This document shows, piece after piece, positions 53,069 to 62,389 of a DNA stretch of 64,000 bases (positions are counted from its first letter, which is position 1; every line of letters begins with the position of its first letter). The stretch covers positions 113,649 through 177,648 of the forward strand of contig JAJRZQ010000038.1 in the NCBI GenBank assembly GCA_024275165.1, read 5' to 3'. The stretch comes from a bacterium. Lineage in GTDB: Bacteria; SAR324; XYD2-FULL-50-16. Position numbers and translations under genes: made by a program. The notes under the pieces were generated by a model. It did no database searches. It worked only from the letters and a program-made list of their open reading frames with translations, and had not been told where the DNA came from.

Positions 53069-53770
53069 TTAGCTTAAGGGTTTAAGTTCCGTCAACTGAT
53101 TCGGCCAGAAATCCTCAAAGAGTTGAATGGCCTGTTGGATTCCCTCCTCGGTTTGTTTGCTTTGTCTACAATCCACCCATTTCCCTTGGCGCACTCCATC
53201 GCTGAGGACGAGCAAGGGGGTTAAGGACAGGTTGTTTTGCCTGAATAAGGCCCCGAGTACAGCCAACTCCATTTCGATCAGGCTCGCCCCTAGGCTTTGG
53301 TAGTGGGTGAGGCGGTTTGGCGTGAGGGCATAGGCATGGCCGACGGTCACGAGGGGGTAAGGGGGCAAATCCGGCCAGGGGGTGAAGTCCACCTTGGGCT
53401 GAAGTCCCAGTTCATGGGCCAAGCCGCTTTGGTCGATTCCCTGGTGAGAGGTAACCAACCGACCGGGCCGCCAGTCCTCTGCGCCGATCCAACCCGCGGT
53501 ACCGAGGGAGATAAACTCTTTTCCCCCGGCGGCCAGGGCGTTTTCGCCCGCCAAGAGGGCCAACCCGGCTCCCAGCATCCCGCCGAGTACGGTGATCTCT
53601 GTTCCGGCGACAAGGCAGCGAAAGCATTTGGAGGGGCCAAAGGCCTTGACCTTGCTCCCTTGCCAGTGTTTTTTTAAATTGTAGAAATATCCGAGACTAA
53701 AGCAGAGCACCACTTTAGCCGTTAGGGGGGGGAGGAGGTGTTTTTCTGGATTGATCAGGGAGTTTTGCAT
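53069..53770 (-). CDS. Nucleoside phosphorylase-family protein (PNP_UDP_1)
   Basis: 233 residues. GMLGAGLALLAGENALAAG and ISLGTAGWIG match the phosphate/ribose-binding parts of the family, and LIEMELAVLGALFRQ corresponds to the ME-pair that binds ribose hydroxyls. Could be a purine/uridine phosphorylase or an MTA/SAH nucleosidase; the specificity loop is not readable by eye. First gene of its group; divergent from the aminotransferase with 80 bases between starts. Confidence 0.72.
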   Translation of the reverse strand: MQNSLINPEKHLLPPLTAKVVLCFSLGYFYNLKKHWQGSKVKAFGPSKCFRCLVAGTEITVLGGMLGAGLALLAGENALAAGGKEFISLGTAGWIGAEDWRPGRLVTSHQGIDQSGLAHELGLQPKVDFTPWPDLPPYPLVTVGHAYALTPNRLTHYQSLGASLIEMELAVLGALFRQNNLSLTPLLVLSDGVRQGKWVDCRQSKQTEEGIQQAIQLFEDFWPNQLTELKPLS

Positions 53771-53850
53771 TTTTCCTTTGACAATAAAAAAGGAAGATTT
53801 GAAACTAAAAAGGTTTGCTTATCCAATAACCTATTCCTACGCCTTGCCCC

Positions 53851-55158
53851 ATGAACCCCATCGCCGAAGAGTTAAACCGAGAGATGCGCGAGGCGTCGCC
53901 CACGGCTTATGCCCTGTTGTCTCGTCTGGGTCGAGAATTGTTCTTCCCTAAGGGGATATTAAGCCAATCCGCGGAGGCCAAAACCAAGGCCCATCGCTTC
54001 AACGCCACCATCGGCACCGCCATTGAAAAGGGCGAGCCCATGCATTTGGCGGTCGCGGATCAATATTTCAATCTCCCCCCCGAAGAGGTCTACCCCTACG
54101 CTCCCCCGGCGGGAAGGCCGGGTCTGCGCCGAGCCTGGAAGGCTAAGATGGAGCAAGAAAACCCCAGCGTCAAGGGCAAGGCCATTAGCCTGCCGATTGT
54201 GACCAGCGCGATCACCCATGGGTTGAGCATCGCGGCAGACCTTTTTTTAGACCCCGGGGATGTGATTCTCAGCCCGGACAAGCTTTGGGGGAACTACCGC
54301 CTTACCTTTGAGACCCTGCGCCAAGCTAAGATTTCGACCTTTCCTCTCTTTAATGAGCAAGAGGGGTTTAATGTAGAGGGTTTTGCGGCAAAGCTCGCTG
54401 AGGAGGCGGCCCAGCGAAGCAAATTGGTTGTTTTGCTCAACTTCCCCAATAACCCGACGGGTTATACCCCGACGCCAGAGGAAGGGGAAAAAATCGTAGA
54501 GCTCGTCACCGAGCGGGCAAAGCAGGGGACGCATATTTTGACCCTTTGTGATGATTCTTATTTTGGTCTTTTTTATGAGGACTCCTTCAAGGAATCCCTT
54601 TTCGGTTCCTTTTGCGACGCCCATGAAAACATTTTAGCCTTAAAGCTCGATGGAGCGACCAAAGAATACTTTGCCTGGGGGTTTCGCACCGGGTTTATCA
54701 GTTTTGGAACGCCTAGCGCCAAGGCGAACCAACTTTACCAGGGCTTTGAAAAAAAGGTGATGGGTTGCATTCGGGGGAACATTTCCAATTGCAACCATGC
54801 CGCTCAATCGGTGGTGGAGCGGATGTTTGACCAAGCGGACTTTGCCGCCAATCGCGCCGAGAAGCATGAGATTATGAAGGCCCGCGCCCTGAAGGTGAAA
54901 GAGGTTTTAAATACCGCCCCCTATCAAGAGGAGTTGGTCTATTACCCCTTTAATTCGGGATATTTTATGTGTTTGAGGTTTGCAGACCTCCAGGTAGAAA
55001 CCTTGCGTTTGCATTTGCTGGAGCAATACGGAGTAGGCACCATTGCCATTGGTTTGAGCGATTTACGCATTGCCTTTAGTTGCATTGAGTTAGAAGATAT
55101 TCCCGCTCTATTTGAGTTGATTTTGCAAGGGGTTCGTGATTTGCGGGCTAAAAACTAA
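53851..55158 (+). CDS. Class I/II aminotransferase
   Basis: 435 residues. NFPNNPTGYTP is the family anchor, DDSYFGLFY holds the PLP-ring Asp/Tyr, and the Schiff-base Lys lies in LDGATKEYFAWGFRTGF (with the phosphate-binding Arg). The N-terminus FNATIGTAIEKGEPMHL is characteristic of a subgroup of fold type I aminotransferases that I cannot name. Amino donor unknown. If expressed with the divergent phosphorylase it might act in methionine salvage (speculative). Confidence 0.8.
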   Translation: MNPIAEELNREMREASPTAYALLSRLGRELFFPKGILSQSAEAKTKAHRFNATIGTAIEKGEPMHLAVADQYFNLPPEEVYPYAPPAGRPGLRRAWKAKMEQENPSVKGKAISLPIVTSAITHGLSIAADLFLDPGDVILSPDKLWGNYRLTFETLRQAKISTFPLFNEQEGFNVEGFAAKLAEEAAQRSKLVVLLNFPNNPTGYTPTPEEGEKIVELVTERAKQGTHILTLCDDSYFGLFYEDSFKESLFGSFCDAHENILALKLDGATKEYFAWGFRTGFISFGTPSAKANQLYQGFEKKVMGCIRGNISNCNHAAQSVVERMFDQADFAANRAEKHEIMKARALKVKEVLNTAPYQEELVYYPFNSGYFMCLRFADLQVETLRLHLLEQYGVGTIAIGLSDLRIAFSCIELEDIPALFELILQGVRDLRAKN

Positions 55159-55165
55159 GCCTTTT

Positions 55166-56299
55166 TCAAGGTAAGCTCAGCTTGCCCAAACGAGCCAAGC
55201 CCTTGGCGCCGGTGACCTCCGGTAGGTTGGTCGCCTGGCCGTTAAACCACTCATGGGCGAAGAGGGCAAAGGCGACCGCTTCTTTCGCGTCCGGGTTTAG
55301 GGCTTGGCTGGCGGGCAGGGGCTCTAAGGGAACCCCAACAGCCTCTCGCAGGGCGGCCAACAAAACCGGATTGTGCATTCCTCCCCCGGAGACCCAGATT
55401 TTTTCTACTGCCGGGGCGTATTGTCGGTAGGCCCGCGCGCTGCTTTGGGCCACCAAGGCGACCAAGGTTCGCATGAAGTCGGGGGGGGAGACTTGAGGAT
55501 GCTTTTGCAATAAGGCTTCGATGAAGGGGGCGCCGAATTCCTCGCGCCCCGTGGATTTAGGTAGGGGTTTGGCAAAATAGGGGTGGGTCAGCATCTCGGC
55601 CAACAAGTCGGGCAGAACCTTGCCCTGGGCGGCGATGGCGCCATCTTTGTCAAAATTCAATTTCCCCTGGGTGACCCGCTCTGTCAGTTCATTTAAGGGG
55701 GCATTGCCCGGCCCGGTATCTAGGGCAAAGACCTCGCCGCTAGCGGGGAGATAGGTAAAGTTGCTGATTCCCCCCAGGTTATGCAGGGCAAGGTTGCGTT
55801 GAGGGTCCGCAAAAAGGGCCCGATCCAGATAAGACACCAAAGGGGCCCCCTCACCGCCTTTGGCCATATCGGCAACCCGGAAGTCGGAAATCACGGGAAC
55901 CCCGGTCATTGCCGCAATCACCGCTCCTTCCCCAATCTGTAAGGTGGAATGACCCGGCACATGCCAGATGGTTTGTCCGTGACTCCCGATGATGTCGATT
56001 TCCTTAGGCGCAAGCCCTTGCACATGGCAAAATTGCAGTACCGATTGGGCAAAAAACTCCCCCAAATCAAAGTTTAAACGGCACAGCTCTTCGGGTTGAC
56101 CTAAAAAGGAGCTTTGGATTCGCTTTTTTAACGCAAGAGGCATAGGATGAGTCGCAAAGGCTTTGAGGCGGATATCCATTTTTGCCCCCTGGCCCGTGAT
56201 TTTACAGAGAGCCAAGTCCACCCCGTCCAAACTGGTGCCCGACATGAGCCCTAAGACAAGGCGGCTGGTTTTTTGACTTAATTTAATCCATTCTTTCAT
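55166..56299 (-). CDS. anmK: Anhydro-N-acetylmuramic acid kinase
   Basis: 377 residues. It starts with the ATP-binding MSGTSLDGVDLALCK; IGSHGQTIWHVPG, SDFRVADMAKGGEGAPLV, NLGGISNFTYLP and DTGPGNAPLNEL are all diagnostic. It phosphorylates 1,6-anhydroMurNAc from peptidoglycan turnover to MurNAc-6-phosphate. Its start codon is two bases from that of nagZ on the other strand. Confidence 0.95.
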   Translation of the reverse strand: MKEWIKLSQKTSRLVLGLMSGTSLDGVDLALCKITGQGAKMDIRLKAFATHPMPLALKKRIQSSFLGQPEELCRLNFDLGEFFAQSVLQFCHVQGLAPKEIDIIGSHGQTIWHVPGHSTLQIGEGAVIAAMTGVPVISDFRVADMAKGGEGAPLVSYLDRALFADPQRNLALHNLGGISNFTYLPASGEVFALDTGPGNAPLNELTERVTQGKLNFDKDGAIAAQGKVLPDLLAEMLTHPYFAKPLPKSTGREEFGAPFIEALLQKHPQVSPPDFMRTLVALVAQSSARAYRQYAPAVEKIWVSGGGMHNPVLLAALREAVGVPLEPLPASQALNPDAKEAVAFALFAHEWFNGQATNLPEVTGAKGLARLGKLSLP

Positions 56300-56301
56300 C
56301 T

Positions 56302-57735
56302 ATGCCTAAAACCTTGCCCTTGCTGTTGGGTTTTCCCGGCCGGCGGTTGAGCCGTGAGTTGGTCCACCATCTGCGCGCTTGTCGGCCCGCGGGTTTAGTG
56401 CTTTTTGCCCGCAATATTGTCAGCCTAGAGCAAACAGGCCGCCTAATCAAGGAACTCCGTGAGGAATTCGGCCCCCTGTGGATCGGAGTGGATCATGAGG
56501 GGGGGGCCATCAATCGTTTTGGCGGCTTGGCCCCTGTTCCCCCTTCGCCACGGGCTTTGGGAAGGACCGGCCGCATCGAGTTGGTGCGCCGCGGGGCCAG
56601 GCAACAAGCTGAATTACTTGCCTATTTAGGGTTGGATTTAAATTTTGCCCCGGTGCTGGACTTGTATTCAAAGCGCTCTCCCGTGATTGGCAATCGGGCC
56701 TATGGCCCCCACCCCGGGGAGGTGGCTCGCTTTGGCTTGGCGGTGACGCGAGAACATTTAAAATTAGGGGTCCTGCCCGTGGGGAAGCATTTTCCCGGTC
56801 ATGGCCGCAGCCAGAGCGATAGTCATTTTCATGCCGGGGAGGTGAAACAGGGGCAAGAAACCTTAAAACGAATGGAACTCTTGCCCTTTAAAGAGTTGGC
56901 TCAAGCGGGCTTGCCCGCCTTGATGACCGCGCATTTGCGCTTTCCCGCCTTGGACGCAGGTTACCCCGCTACCTTTTCAAAGCTTATTTTAAACGACTTA
57001 TTGCGTCAACAATGGGGCTATAAAGGGTTGATTCTCACAGATTGTTTAGAAATGGCGGCAACCAAGCGGAGTTTTAGCCCTCTCGACATGGCTCGTTTAG
57101 GCAGTCAAGCTGGGTTGGACCTCTGGCTTTCCAGTTTCAGCTTGGCGCAAAGCTTTGAGTTCCAACGGGCCTTAGCTCGGGCCTTGGAGCGCTATCCCCA
57201 AGAAAGCAGGGAAACCCGACTCACCGCGGCCCGCGGTCTTATCTCATCGCGTAGAGCCGCCCTACCGACAGAGACGGAAAACCATGCCCTTTGGGAGGCC
57301 TCTTTATCCATCCAAGGAGCCAGAAAATTTGGCCTTCTTCGAGGCGTGGTCGCCTGCGAACTCTTGGCCTCACCCTCAAAGGGGATCAATCAAGGGCAAG
57401 CGAACCACCCCCTGAAAGCCTACCTGGAACAGGCGCGACTCCCTCCCCTGGCCTGGGTTGGCGCACGCGATTTTGCCGATCTAGCCCAAGCGGCGGAGCA
57501 GGCACGGCAATCCCAATCCCTTTTTTTATTGATCTCTACAGACCTCCATTGCCGGAGCGTTTTCCCCCAACTCAAAACCTTGGTTCAAGAGCAACCCCGC
57601 TGCCTGCACCTGGTTTTAGGCAAGGAGCAGGGCTGCGTGGGCGGCGCGATTGAAGAATGGTTGCTGCGTGGGTTTAACCCCTCTGCGGGTCGCTTTCTTG
57701 CTATGAGACTTGAAAGGCGGTTGCAAAGCAGTTAG
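56302..57735 (+). CDS. nagZ: Beta-N-acetylhexosaminidase, GH3 (NagZ)
   Basis: 477 residues, longer than the usual 340. VGVDHEGGAINRF (DxEGG family start), the catalytic KHFPGHGRSQSDSHF with the His/Asp dyad, MTAHLRFPALD and the nucleophile region ILTDCLEMAA identify GH3 NagZ. The last 140 residues form an added C-terminal domain. It releases GlcNAc from GlcNAc-anhydroMurNAc. Head-to-head with anmK, both in peptidoglycan recycling. No ribosome-binding site is evident before the ATG. Confidence 0.9.
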   Translation: MPKTLPLLLGFPGRRLSRELVHHLRACRPAGLVLFARNIVSLEQTGRLIKELREEFGPLWIGVDHEGGAINRFGGLAPVPPSPRALGRTGRIELVRRGARQQAELLAYLGLDLNFAPVLDLYSKRSPVIGNRAYGPHPGEVARFGLAVTREHLKLGVLPVGKHFPGHGRSQSDSHFHAGEVKQGQETLKRMELLPFKELAQAGLPALMTAHLRFPALDAGYPATFSKLILNDLLRQQWGYKGLILTDCLEMAATKRSFSPLDMARLGSQAGLDLWLSSFSLAQSFEFQRALARALERYPQESRETRLTAARGLISSRRAALPTETENHALWEASLSIQGARKFGLLRGVVACELLASPSKGINQGQANHPLKAYLEQARLPPLAWVGARDFADLAQAAEQARQSQSLFLLISTDLHCRSVFPQLKTLVQEQPRCLHLVLGKEQGCVGGAIEEWLLRGFNPSAGRFLAMRLERRLQSS

Positions 57736-57862
57736 ACTAGCTGCAAGATACTCCCTTGAACCTCTTGTTGTTGAGCTGGTTTAGCGCAGGCGGTAAGAGG
57801 TGGGTCGAATAATAATCTCCTCCCCTAAAATAACGGGGGGCAAGCTACTTTGGAGCGGTTTT

Positions 57863-59542
57863 ATGGTCACTATGCGAATGGGTCTGGAAATGAAGATGAG
57901 CCAACAGCTCATCATGACCCCACAGCTTCAGCAGGCCATCAAGCTGTTACAACTTTCTCGGGTGGAATTAGAAGACCTGATTGACCAGGCCTTGGTGGAA
58001 AACCCCACCTTAGAAGTTGCCCCGGTGGAGGAAGAGAAAGAGGATTCTCGCGAAACCGAAGCAGCGGCTGAGGGAGAGGATTCTTCCAACTTGGTGGATG
58101 AGCAAAACCAGCTCACCTATGACGAGGAATGGCAGCATTATGTTGAATCCGGCTCGGGGGTGATTCAAGAGGCGCGGGTGCATACCCATGATACGGATGA
58201 AGACAACAACCCCCTGGAAGCCACCATCAGCAACAGCGCCAGCTTAATGGATCACCTGCTCTGGCAGTTGGAAATATCCAATTTTTCGGAGTTGGAAGTC
58301 GAATTGTGTGAACAAATTATCGGTAATATTGATGATGAAGGGTACTTAAGCGTTTCCCTGCGCGAGCTTTTAAGGAGTGATTCGCACCTGCAAAAGCTGG
58401 TGCAGCAGGCCTTGCAGGAACATAAGATTGAGCCCTTGCTCCCCGCGGAGGGAGAGCTGGATCGCTTCGACGACAAGCATCAATCCAGTCAAAAGTCAGA
58501 GCCCAAGAAAAAATCGAAAAAACCCTTGACCCCTGTTGACTTAGAAGAAGCAAAAGAAGAGGCGCCCTTGGAATTGCCCCCGGCAACAGATCGGGAGTGC
58601 GGGGTTTTAGAGCGACTGCTTCGGCGGATTCAAGCCTTTGATCCGCCGGGGGTCGGGGCGAGAGACTTAAACGAATGCCTGCAAAATCAATTAAATTACT
58701 TAGGGCTTCAAGACAGTTTAGCCGCGGCGATTCTCAATGAAAACTTGCAACTCCTAGAGCAAAAAGACTTAAAGCGCATTGCCCGTATTCATAAAGTGGA
58801 GATTACCGCTGTTTTAGAAGCCTACCAACTCATCACGGAGTTGGAGCCCAAACCGGGCCGCCCCTTTGGCGGCGAGATCACCCAATATGTGATTCCCGAT
58901 GTCTATATTTTTAAGCGGGGCAGCGAATATGTGGTGAGCATGAACCAAGAAAGCATTCCCCGTTTGCGTATCAACCCCTACTACCAAGAACTGGTGCAAA
59001 AAGAGATGGCCAAACAAAAAACGGAGGGGAAAAAAGATGAGGACATGACCGTGCTCTACATTCAAGAAAAGATGAAGACCGGGGACTGGCTGATGAAGTC
59101 CATTGAGCAGCGGCAAAAAACGATTTTCAAGGTGGCTAAATCCATTTTAAAATACCAGTACGAGTTTTTTGAAAAAGGGATAGATTACCTGAAACCCCTT
59201 GTTTTAAAAGATGTGGCTGAAGATATCGGGGTGCATGAATCCACGGTCAGCCGTATCACCACCAATAAATACATCTATACGCCTCAAGGTATTTTTGAGC
59301 TGAAATACTTCTTCACCAGTGGAATCGACCAAGGAGGGGGGGATGTGGTGAGCTCAAAAAAGATTAAAGACTACATTAAAAAAATGATCGATTCTGAAGA
59401 TCGCCGTCACCCTTTTACGGATCTCCAGATCAAAACAGAGCTGTTGAAAAACGCACGGATCAAGGTAGCGCGGCGCACGGTGGCGAAGTATCGAGAGGCG
59501 ATGAATATTCTTCCCTCCAACAAAAGAAAACAGTTGTTTTAG
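57863..59542 (+). CDS. rpoN: RNA polymerase sigma-54 factor
   Basis: 559 residues from the ATG at 57863 (GGAG upstream); the in-frame frame opens earlier at 57800 without support. The activator-interacting region I is MSQQLIMTPQLQQAIKLLQLSRVELEDLI. An acidic region II and a Lys-rich linker (about 205-240) follow. The core-binding domain precedes a helix-turn-helix VAEDIGVHESTVSRIT (about 451-466), and the RpoN box ARRTVAKYRE is at about 535-544. It directs -24/-12 promoters and needs an AAA+ activator; none is in the window. amt carries a matching promoter candidate. Confidence 0.95.
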   Translation: MVTMRMGLEMKMSQQLIMTPQLQQAIKLLQLSRVELEDLIDQALVENPTLEVAPVEEEKEDSRETEAAAEGEDSSNLVDEQNQLTYDEEWQHYVESGSGVIQEARVHTHDTDEDNNPLEATISNSASLMDHLLWQLEISNFSELEVELCEQIIGNIDDEGYLSVSLRELLRSDSHLQKLVQQALQEHKIEPLLPAEGELDRFDDKHQSSQKSEPKKKSKKPLTPVDLEEAKEEAPLELPPATDRECGVLERLLRRIQAFDPPGVGARDLNECLQNQLNYLGLQDSLAAAILNENLQLLEQKDLKRIARIHKVEITAVLEAYQLITELEPKPGRPFGGEITQYVIPDVYIFKRGSEYVVSMNQESIPRLRINPYYQELVQKEMAKQKTEGKKDEDMTVLYIQEKMKTGDWLMKSIEQRQKTIFKVAKSILKYQYEFFEKGIDYLKPLVLKDVAEDIGVHESTVSRITTNKYIYTPQGIFELKYFFTSGIDQGGGDVVSSKKIKDYIKKMIDSEDRRHPFTDLQIKTELLKNARIKVARRTVAKYREAMNILPSNKRKQLF

Positions 59543-59618
59543 TTTTCAAAAACTTATTGCGTAAAACGCATTGGAATAATTCTTTACAGCCTCACTCAAT
59601 TAAGTTATCAATTCAGCA

Positions 59619-60014
59619 ATGAACCCTCATTTACAAAAAATCATCGATTTTGCTCAACGCCTAGAGCTGGAAATCAAAGCTCAAGACAATAGCGAAGGTA
59701 TTCTCGTTGTCCATGACGAGGCGAGAGGCATCTACAACCTGATTCTTAATGTCGAGGGCGATATCTTAGTGATGGAGCAATTGCTTTACCGCTTAAAGCG
59801 ATACAGTGAGAAACACTTTTTGCGGCTTTTGCAACTCAACCGCAAACTGGTGCATGGGGCTTTTGTGGTGGATGAAGAGGCAAAACAAGTCCTCTTTCGC
59901 GATAGTTTGCAGGTAGAAAATCTAGACTTTAACGAATTTGAAGGGAGTATCAATGCCTTGAGCCTCGGCTTGGCGGAGTTCTCCTTTGAATTACTCGAAC
60001 TGAACAAAGAATAG
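59619..60014 (+). CDS. YbjN/CesT-like small protein upstream of pspA
   Basis: 131 acidic residues, no signal. The pattern GILVVHDEARGIYNLILNVEGDILVMEQLL followed by an alpha/beta C-terminal part resembles the YbjN/DUF2170 type III chaperone-like fold often found beside PspA-family genes (E. coli yjfI-yjfJ). It starts 76 bases after rpoN and two bases separate it from the PspA gene, so a pair is likely. Family assignment is tentative. Confidence 0.6.
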   Translation: MNPHLQKIIDFAQRLELEIKAQDNSEGILVVHDEARGIYNLILNVEGDILVMEQLLYRLKRYSEKHFLRLLQLNRKLVHGAFVVDEEAKQVLFRDSLQVENLDFNEFEGSINALSLGLAEFSFELLELNKE

Positions 60015-60016
60015 CC

Positions 60017-60814
60017 ATGAGTGGGTTTTTTCAGCGATTATTTACCCTAGGTCAAGCAGAAGGCCATAACCTGATCAATAAGCTTGAGGACCCGGTGAAG
60101 ATGACCGAGCAGGGGATTCGGCAATTGCAGGAGAACTTAGCCAAGGCCACCGAATCGTTTGCCCAGGTAAAGGCCGTTTCCATCCGCGCTCAAAAAGACG
60201 CGGAAAAAGCAAAGCTTGAAGCAGGGGAGTGGGAGCAAAAAGCCATGGCGCTGTTGCAGCAGGCTCAAGCAGGCAGGCTCACCCCGGAAGACGCGGACCG
60301 TTTGGCCGTTGAAGCCTTAACCCGCAAAGAAGAAGCGGAAAAAAGATATGCCTTGTCAATAGAGACGCACAGCAAACAGCAGCAGACGGTGGGGCAAATG
60401 CAGCAAAACATAGAAAAGCTGAAAAGTCAGATCGGGCAATACCAAAATGAATTGGTTACCTTAAAGGCGCGTTCCACCACCGCTAAGGCGACCGAGCGGA
60501 TCAACCGCCAACTGGCTCAGGTTGATTCCAGCGGTACTCTCTCCATGTTGGAGCGTATGCGTGAAAAGGTAGAAGAGCAAGAAACCCTAGCCCAAGCCTT
60601 TGGGGAGGTCGCTCAGAAAACCGGCAGCATTGAAGATGAAATCAATCAAGCGTTGCTTGGTTCTGGTTCCAGTCTCTCTCAGCAAAAAGCCTTAGAGGAG
60701 ATGAAAGCCAAATTGCAAACAGAACCACCTAAGTTGCAAGCAGAAACACAAGGTCCACCCGCCAACCGTGAATTGGAAGCCCTAAAATCTAAAATGGGCC
60801 TCCCCAAGACCTGA
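60017..60814 (+). CDS. PspA/IM30-family membrane-stress protein
   Basis: 265 residues, almost entirely coiled coil. It begins [36 protein letters not shown] (amphipathic helix alpha-0 and the EDP(x)KM start of the PspA core) and continues through heptads with [14 protein letters not shown]. The last 30 residues are a Pro/Gln-rich tail. It should oligomerise on the inner membrane under stress. YjfJ-like subgroup fits the preceding YbjN-like gene. Sigma-54 often controls psp genes; rpoN is just upstream. Confidence 0.85.
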   Translation: MSGFFQRLFTLGQAEGHNLINKLEDPVKMTEQGIRQLQENLAKATESFAQVKAVSIRAQKDAEKAKLEAGEWEQKAMALLQQAQAGRLTPEDADRLAVEALTRKEEAEKRYALSIETHSKQQQTVGQMQQNIEKLKSQIGQYQNELVTLKARSTTAKATERINRQLAQVDSSGTLSMLERMREKVEEQETLAQAFGEVAQKTGSIEDEINQALLGSGSSLSQQKALEEMKAKLQTEPPKLQAETQGPPANRELEALKSKMGLPKT

Positions 60815-60842
60815 ATTGAAGGCAAACTCTGAAGAGGAAAAG

Positions 60843-61169
60843 ATGAAGAAGTCTCAGCTAATCGACCAACTCGTCAAAGAAATGGACGAGTTCGCAGATG
60901 AAACGAACAATAAACAAAAAACCGAAATCGCGCGTGAAACGGTGAACCTTTTTTTCAACAGCGTTAAAGAAGCGGTTCGCAATGGAGACCGGGTTGAAAT
61001 TCGCGGATTTGGCAGCTTCACGGTCAAGCAGTATGACGCCTATGTTGGTCGGAACCCGAAGACAGGGGACAAGGTTCAGGTACAACCCAAAAAATTACCG
61101 GTCTTTCGCCCGGGCCGCGAACTTCGAGATATGGTCAATCGGTCTGTACCAAAGAAGAAAAAGAAGTAA
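60843..61169 (+). CDS. HU/IHF-family DNA-binding protein
   Basis: 108 residues from the ATG at 60843 with GAGGAAAAG upstream; an in-frame ATG 27 bases earlier is unlikely. The arm motif [11 protein letters not shown] and [18 protein letters not shown] are standard, with a Lys-rich tail KKKKK. There is an insertion [14 protein letters not shown] between helix 1 and helix 2. HU versus IHF cannot be settled; the extra N-terminal insertion is unusual. It is the last gene before convergent CDF. Confidence 0.88.
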   Translation: MKKSQLIDQLVKEMDEFADETNNKQKTEIARETVNLFFNSVKEAVRNGDRVEIRGFGSFTVKQYDAYVGRNPKTGDKVQVQPKKLPVFRPGRELRDMVNRSVPKKKKK

Positions 61170-61177
61170 GGGGCCCC

Positions 61178-62389
61178 CTAATACCGTACCGTATAACCCG
61201 GTTCTAGACTAAAGAAGATTTGACCTTCAATTTGCGGTTGGATTCGAGTCAAGATTATTTTTTTCAGCGTTTCATATTTGCTTTCATCTAGAGCGGGGTC
61301 CACGGAAAATTCCCAATGGATCCGTTCCATTCCCTCTTGATCACGAAATTGCAGGTCGTGAAAATCAATCAGTTCTTCCACTTCTTCCAATAGTTGATTT
61401 AAAAGCTTTGCCACTCGTTTATATCGAGGCGCGTCAAACTCCACGGGGTCAACATGAATATTGCAATCTCCGTTAAAGCGCAGATTAATGCGGTCTGCCG
61501 CTTCCGCGGCAATGTCGTGCATCTCCACCGGGCTCAGTTGGTGTAAGATCTCCATATGCATGGTGATAAAGTGGCAATCTCCATATTTATGTACCATAAT
61601 ATCATGCACATTGCCAACCATCTCGTTTTGTAAGGCGAGGTTGCGAATCTCCCAGAGGTCTTCTGCGTCGACCATTTCCCCCAACAAAGGAGAGATGGAT
61701 TCTTTGGCGATTTCGACCCCGCTCCACATGATCACGAAACTGACGACCACCCCCATGAAGCTATCGAGCCAGTAAACCCCAAAGGAGTTTGCCACCAAAG
61801 AGACCACCACCAACCCCGTGGTCAAGCTGTCGAGTCGGTGGTGCCAAGCATCGGCATGCAGGGCTTGGCTGCCAATAAGGGCGCCGAGTTCTTTAGAAAA
61901 GGCATAAAGCCACTCCTTCAGCAAAATGGTCGCCGCGACCAGACCAATGGTCAGGTAGTCGGGGTTGACGATTCGTGCCTCTTTTTGGATCAGGTCAAGG
62001 AGGTTGACCCGGAAAAGCTCAAAACCCGCCACGATCAGCAAAACCGACATAATCAAACTGGCCACCAATTCCGCCTTGGCGTGACCAAAGGGGTGCTCTT
62101 TATCGCGCGGTTTTTTGGCCCATTTAAAGCCAAAAACCACAATGACCGAGGTGAGCATGTCTCCTGCCGAATGCAGCGCGTCGGCAATCAAGGCTTGAGA
62201 GCCAATGCTCCACCCAAGGATGAGTTTTAACCCGCTTAAAAGCAAGTTCACCAGGGCCGAGACCCAACCCCCCAGATAGCCGTAGGTTGCCCGTACCGCA
62301 CGGTTTTGCACCTCTTGGGGGCGAGAGATAAACAGGCGCACTAACAGCCCGGTAATCCCTTTGGGTTGTTGGTAGACTCTTCGTTTCAT
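61178..62389 (-). CDS. Cation diffusion facilitator (CDF) efflux transporter
   Basis: 403 residues. Six membrane helices (about 40-250) carry the metal-site pairs DALHSAGD and HADAWHHRLD. The cytoplasmic C-terminal domain (about 260-345) shows DVHDIMVHKYGDCHFITMHMEI; a further 60 residues follow. It should export Zn2+, Fe2+ or Mn2+ from the cytoplasm with proton exchange; the His in place of Asp in the first pair leaves the metal open. Its ATG overlaps the lpxL-type stop by one base (TAATG). Confidence 0.88.
   Translation of the reverse strand: MKRRVYQQPKGITGLLVRLFISRPQEVQNRAVRATYGYLGGWVSALVNLLLSGLKLILGWSIGSQALIADALHSAGDMLTSVIVVFGFKWAKKPRDKEHPFGHAKAELVASLIMSVLLIVAGFELFRVNLLDLIQKEARIVNPDYLTIGLVAATILLKEWLYAFSKELGALIGSQALHADAWHHRLDSLTTGLVVVSLVANSFGVYWLDSFMGVVVSFVIMWSGVEIAKESISPLLGEMVDAEDLWEIRNLALQNEMVGNVHDIMVHKYGDCHFITMHMEILHQLSPVEMHDIAAEAADRINLRFNGDCNIHVDPVEFDAPRYKRVAKLLNQLLEEVEELIDFHDLQFRDQEGMERIHWEFSVDPALDESKYETLKKIILTRIQPQIEGQIFFSLEPGYTVRY

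Noticed and set aside
53959-54624. Several antisense frames inside the aminotransferase and other genes
   Set aside because: Mirror frames of GC-rich coding sequence, without start signals; shadows.
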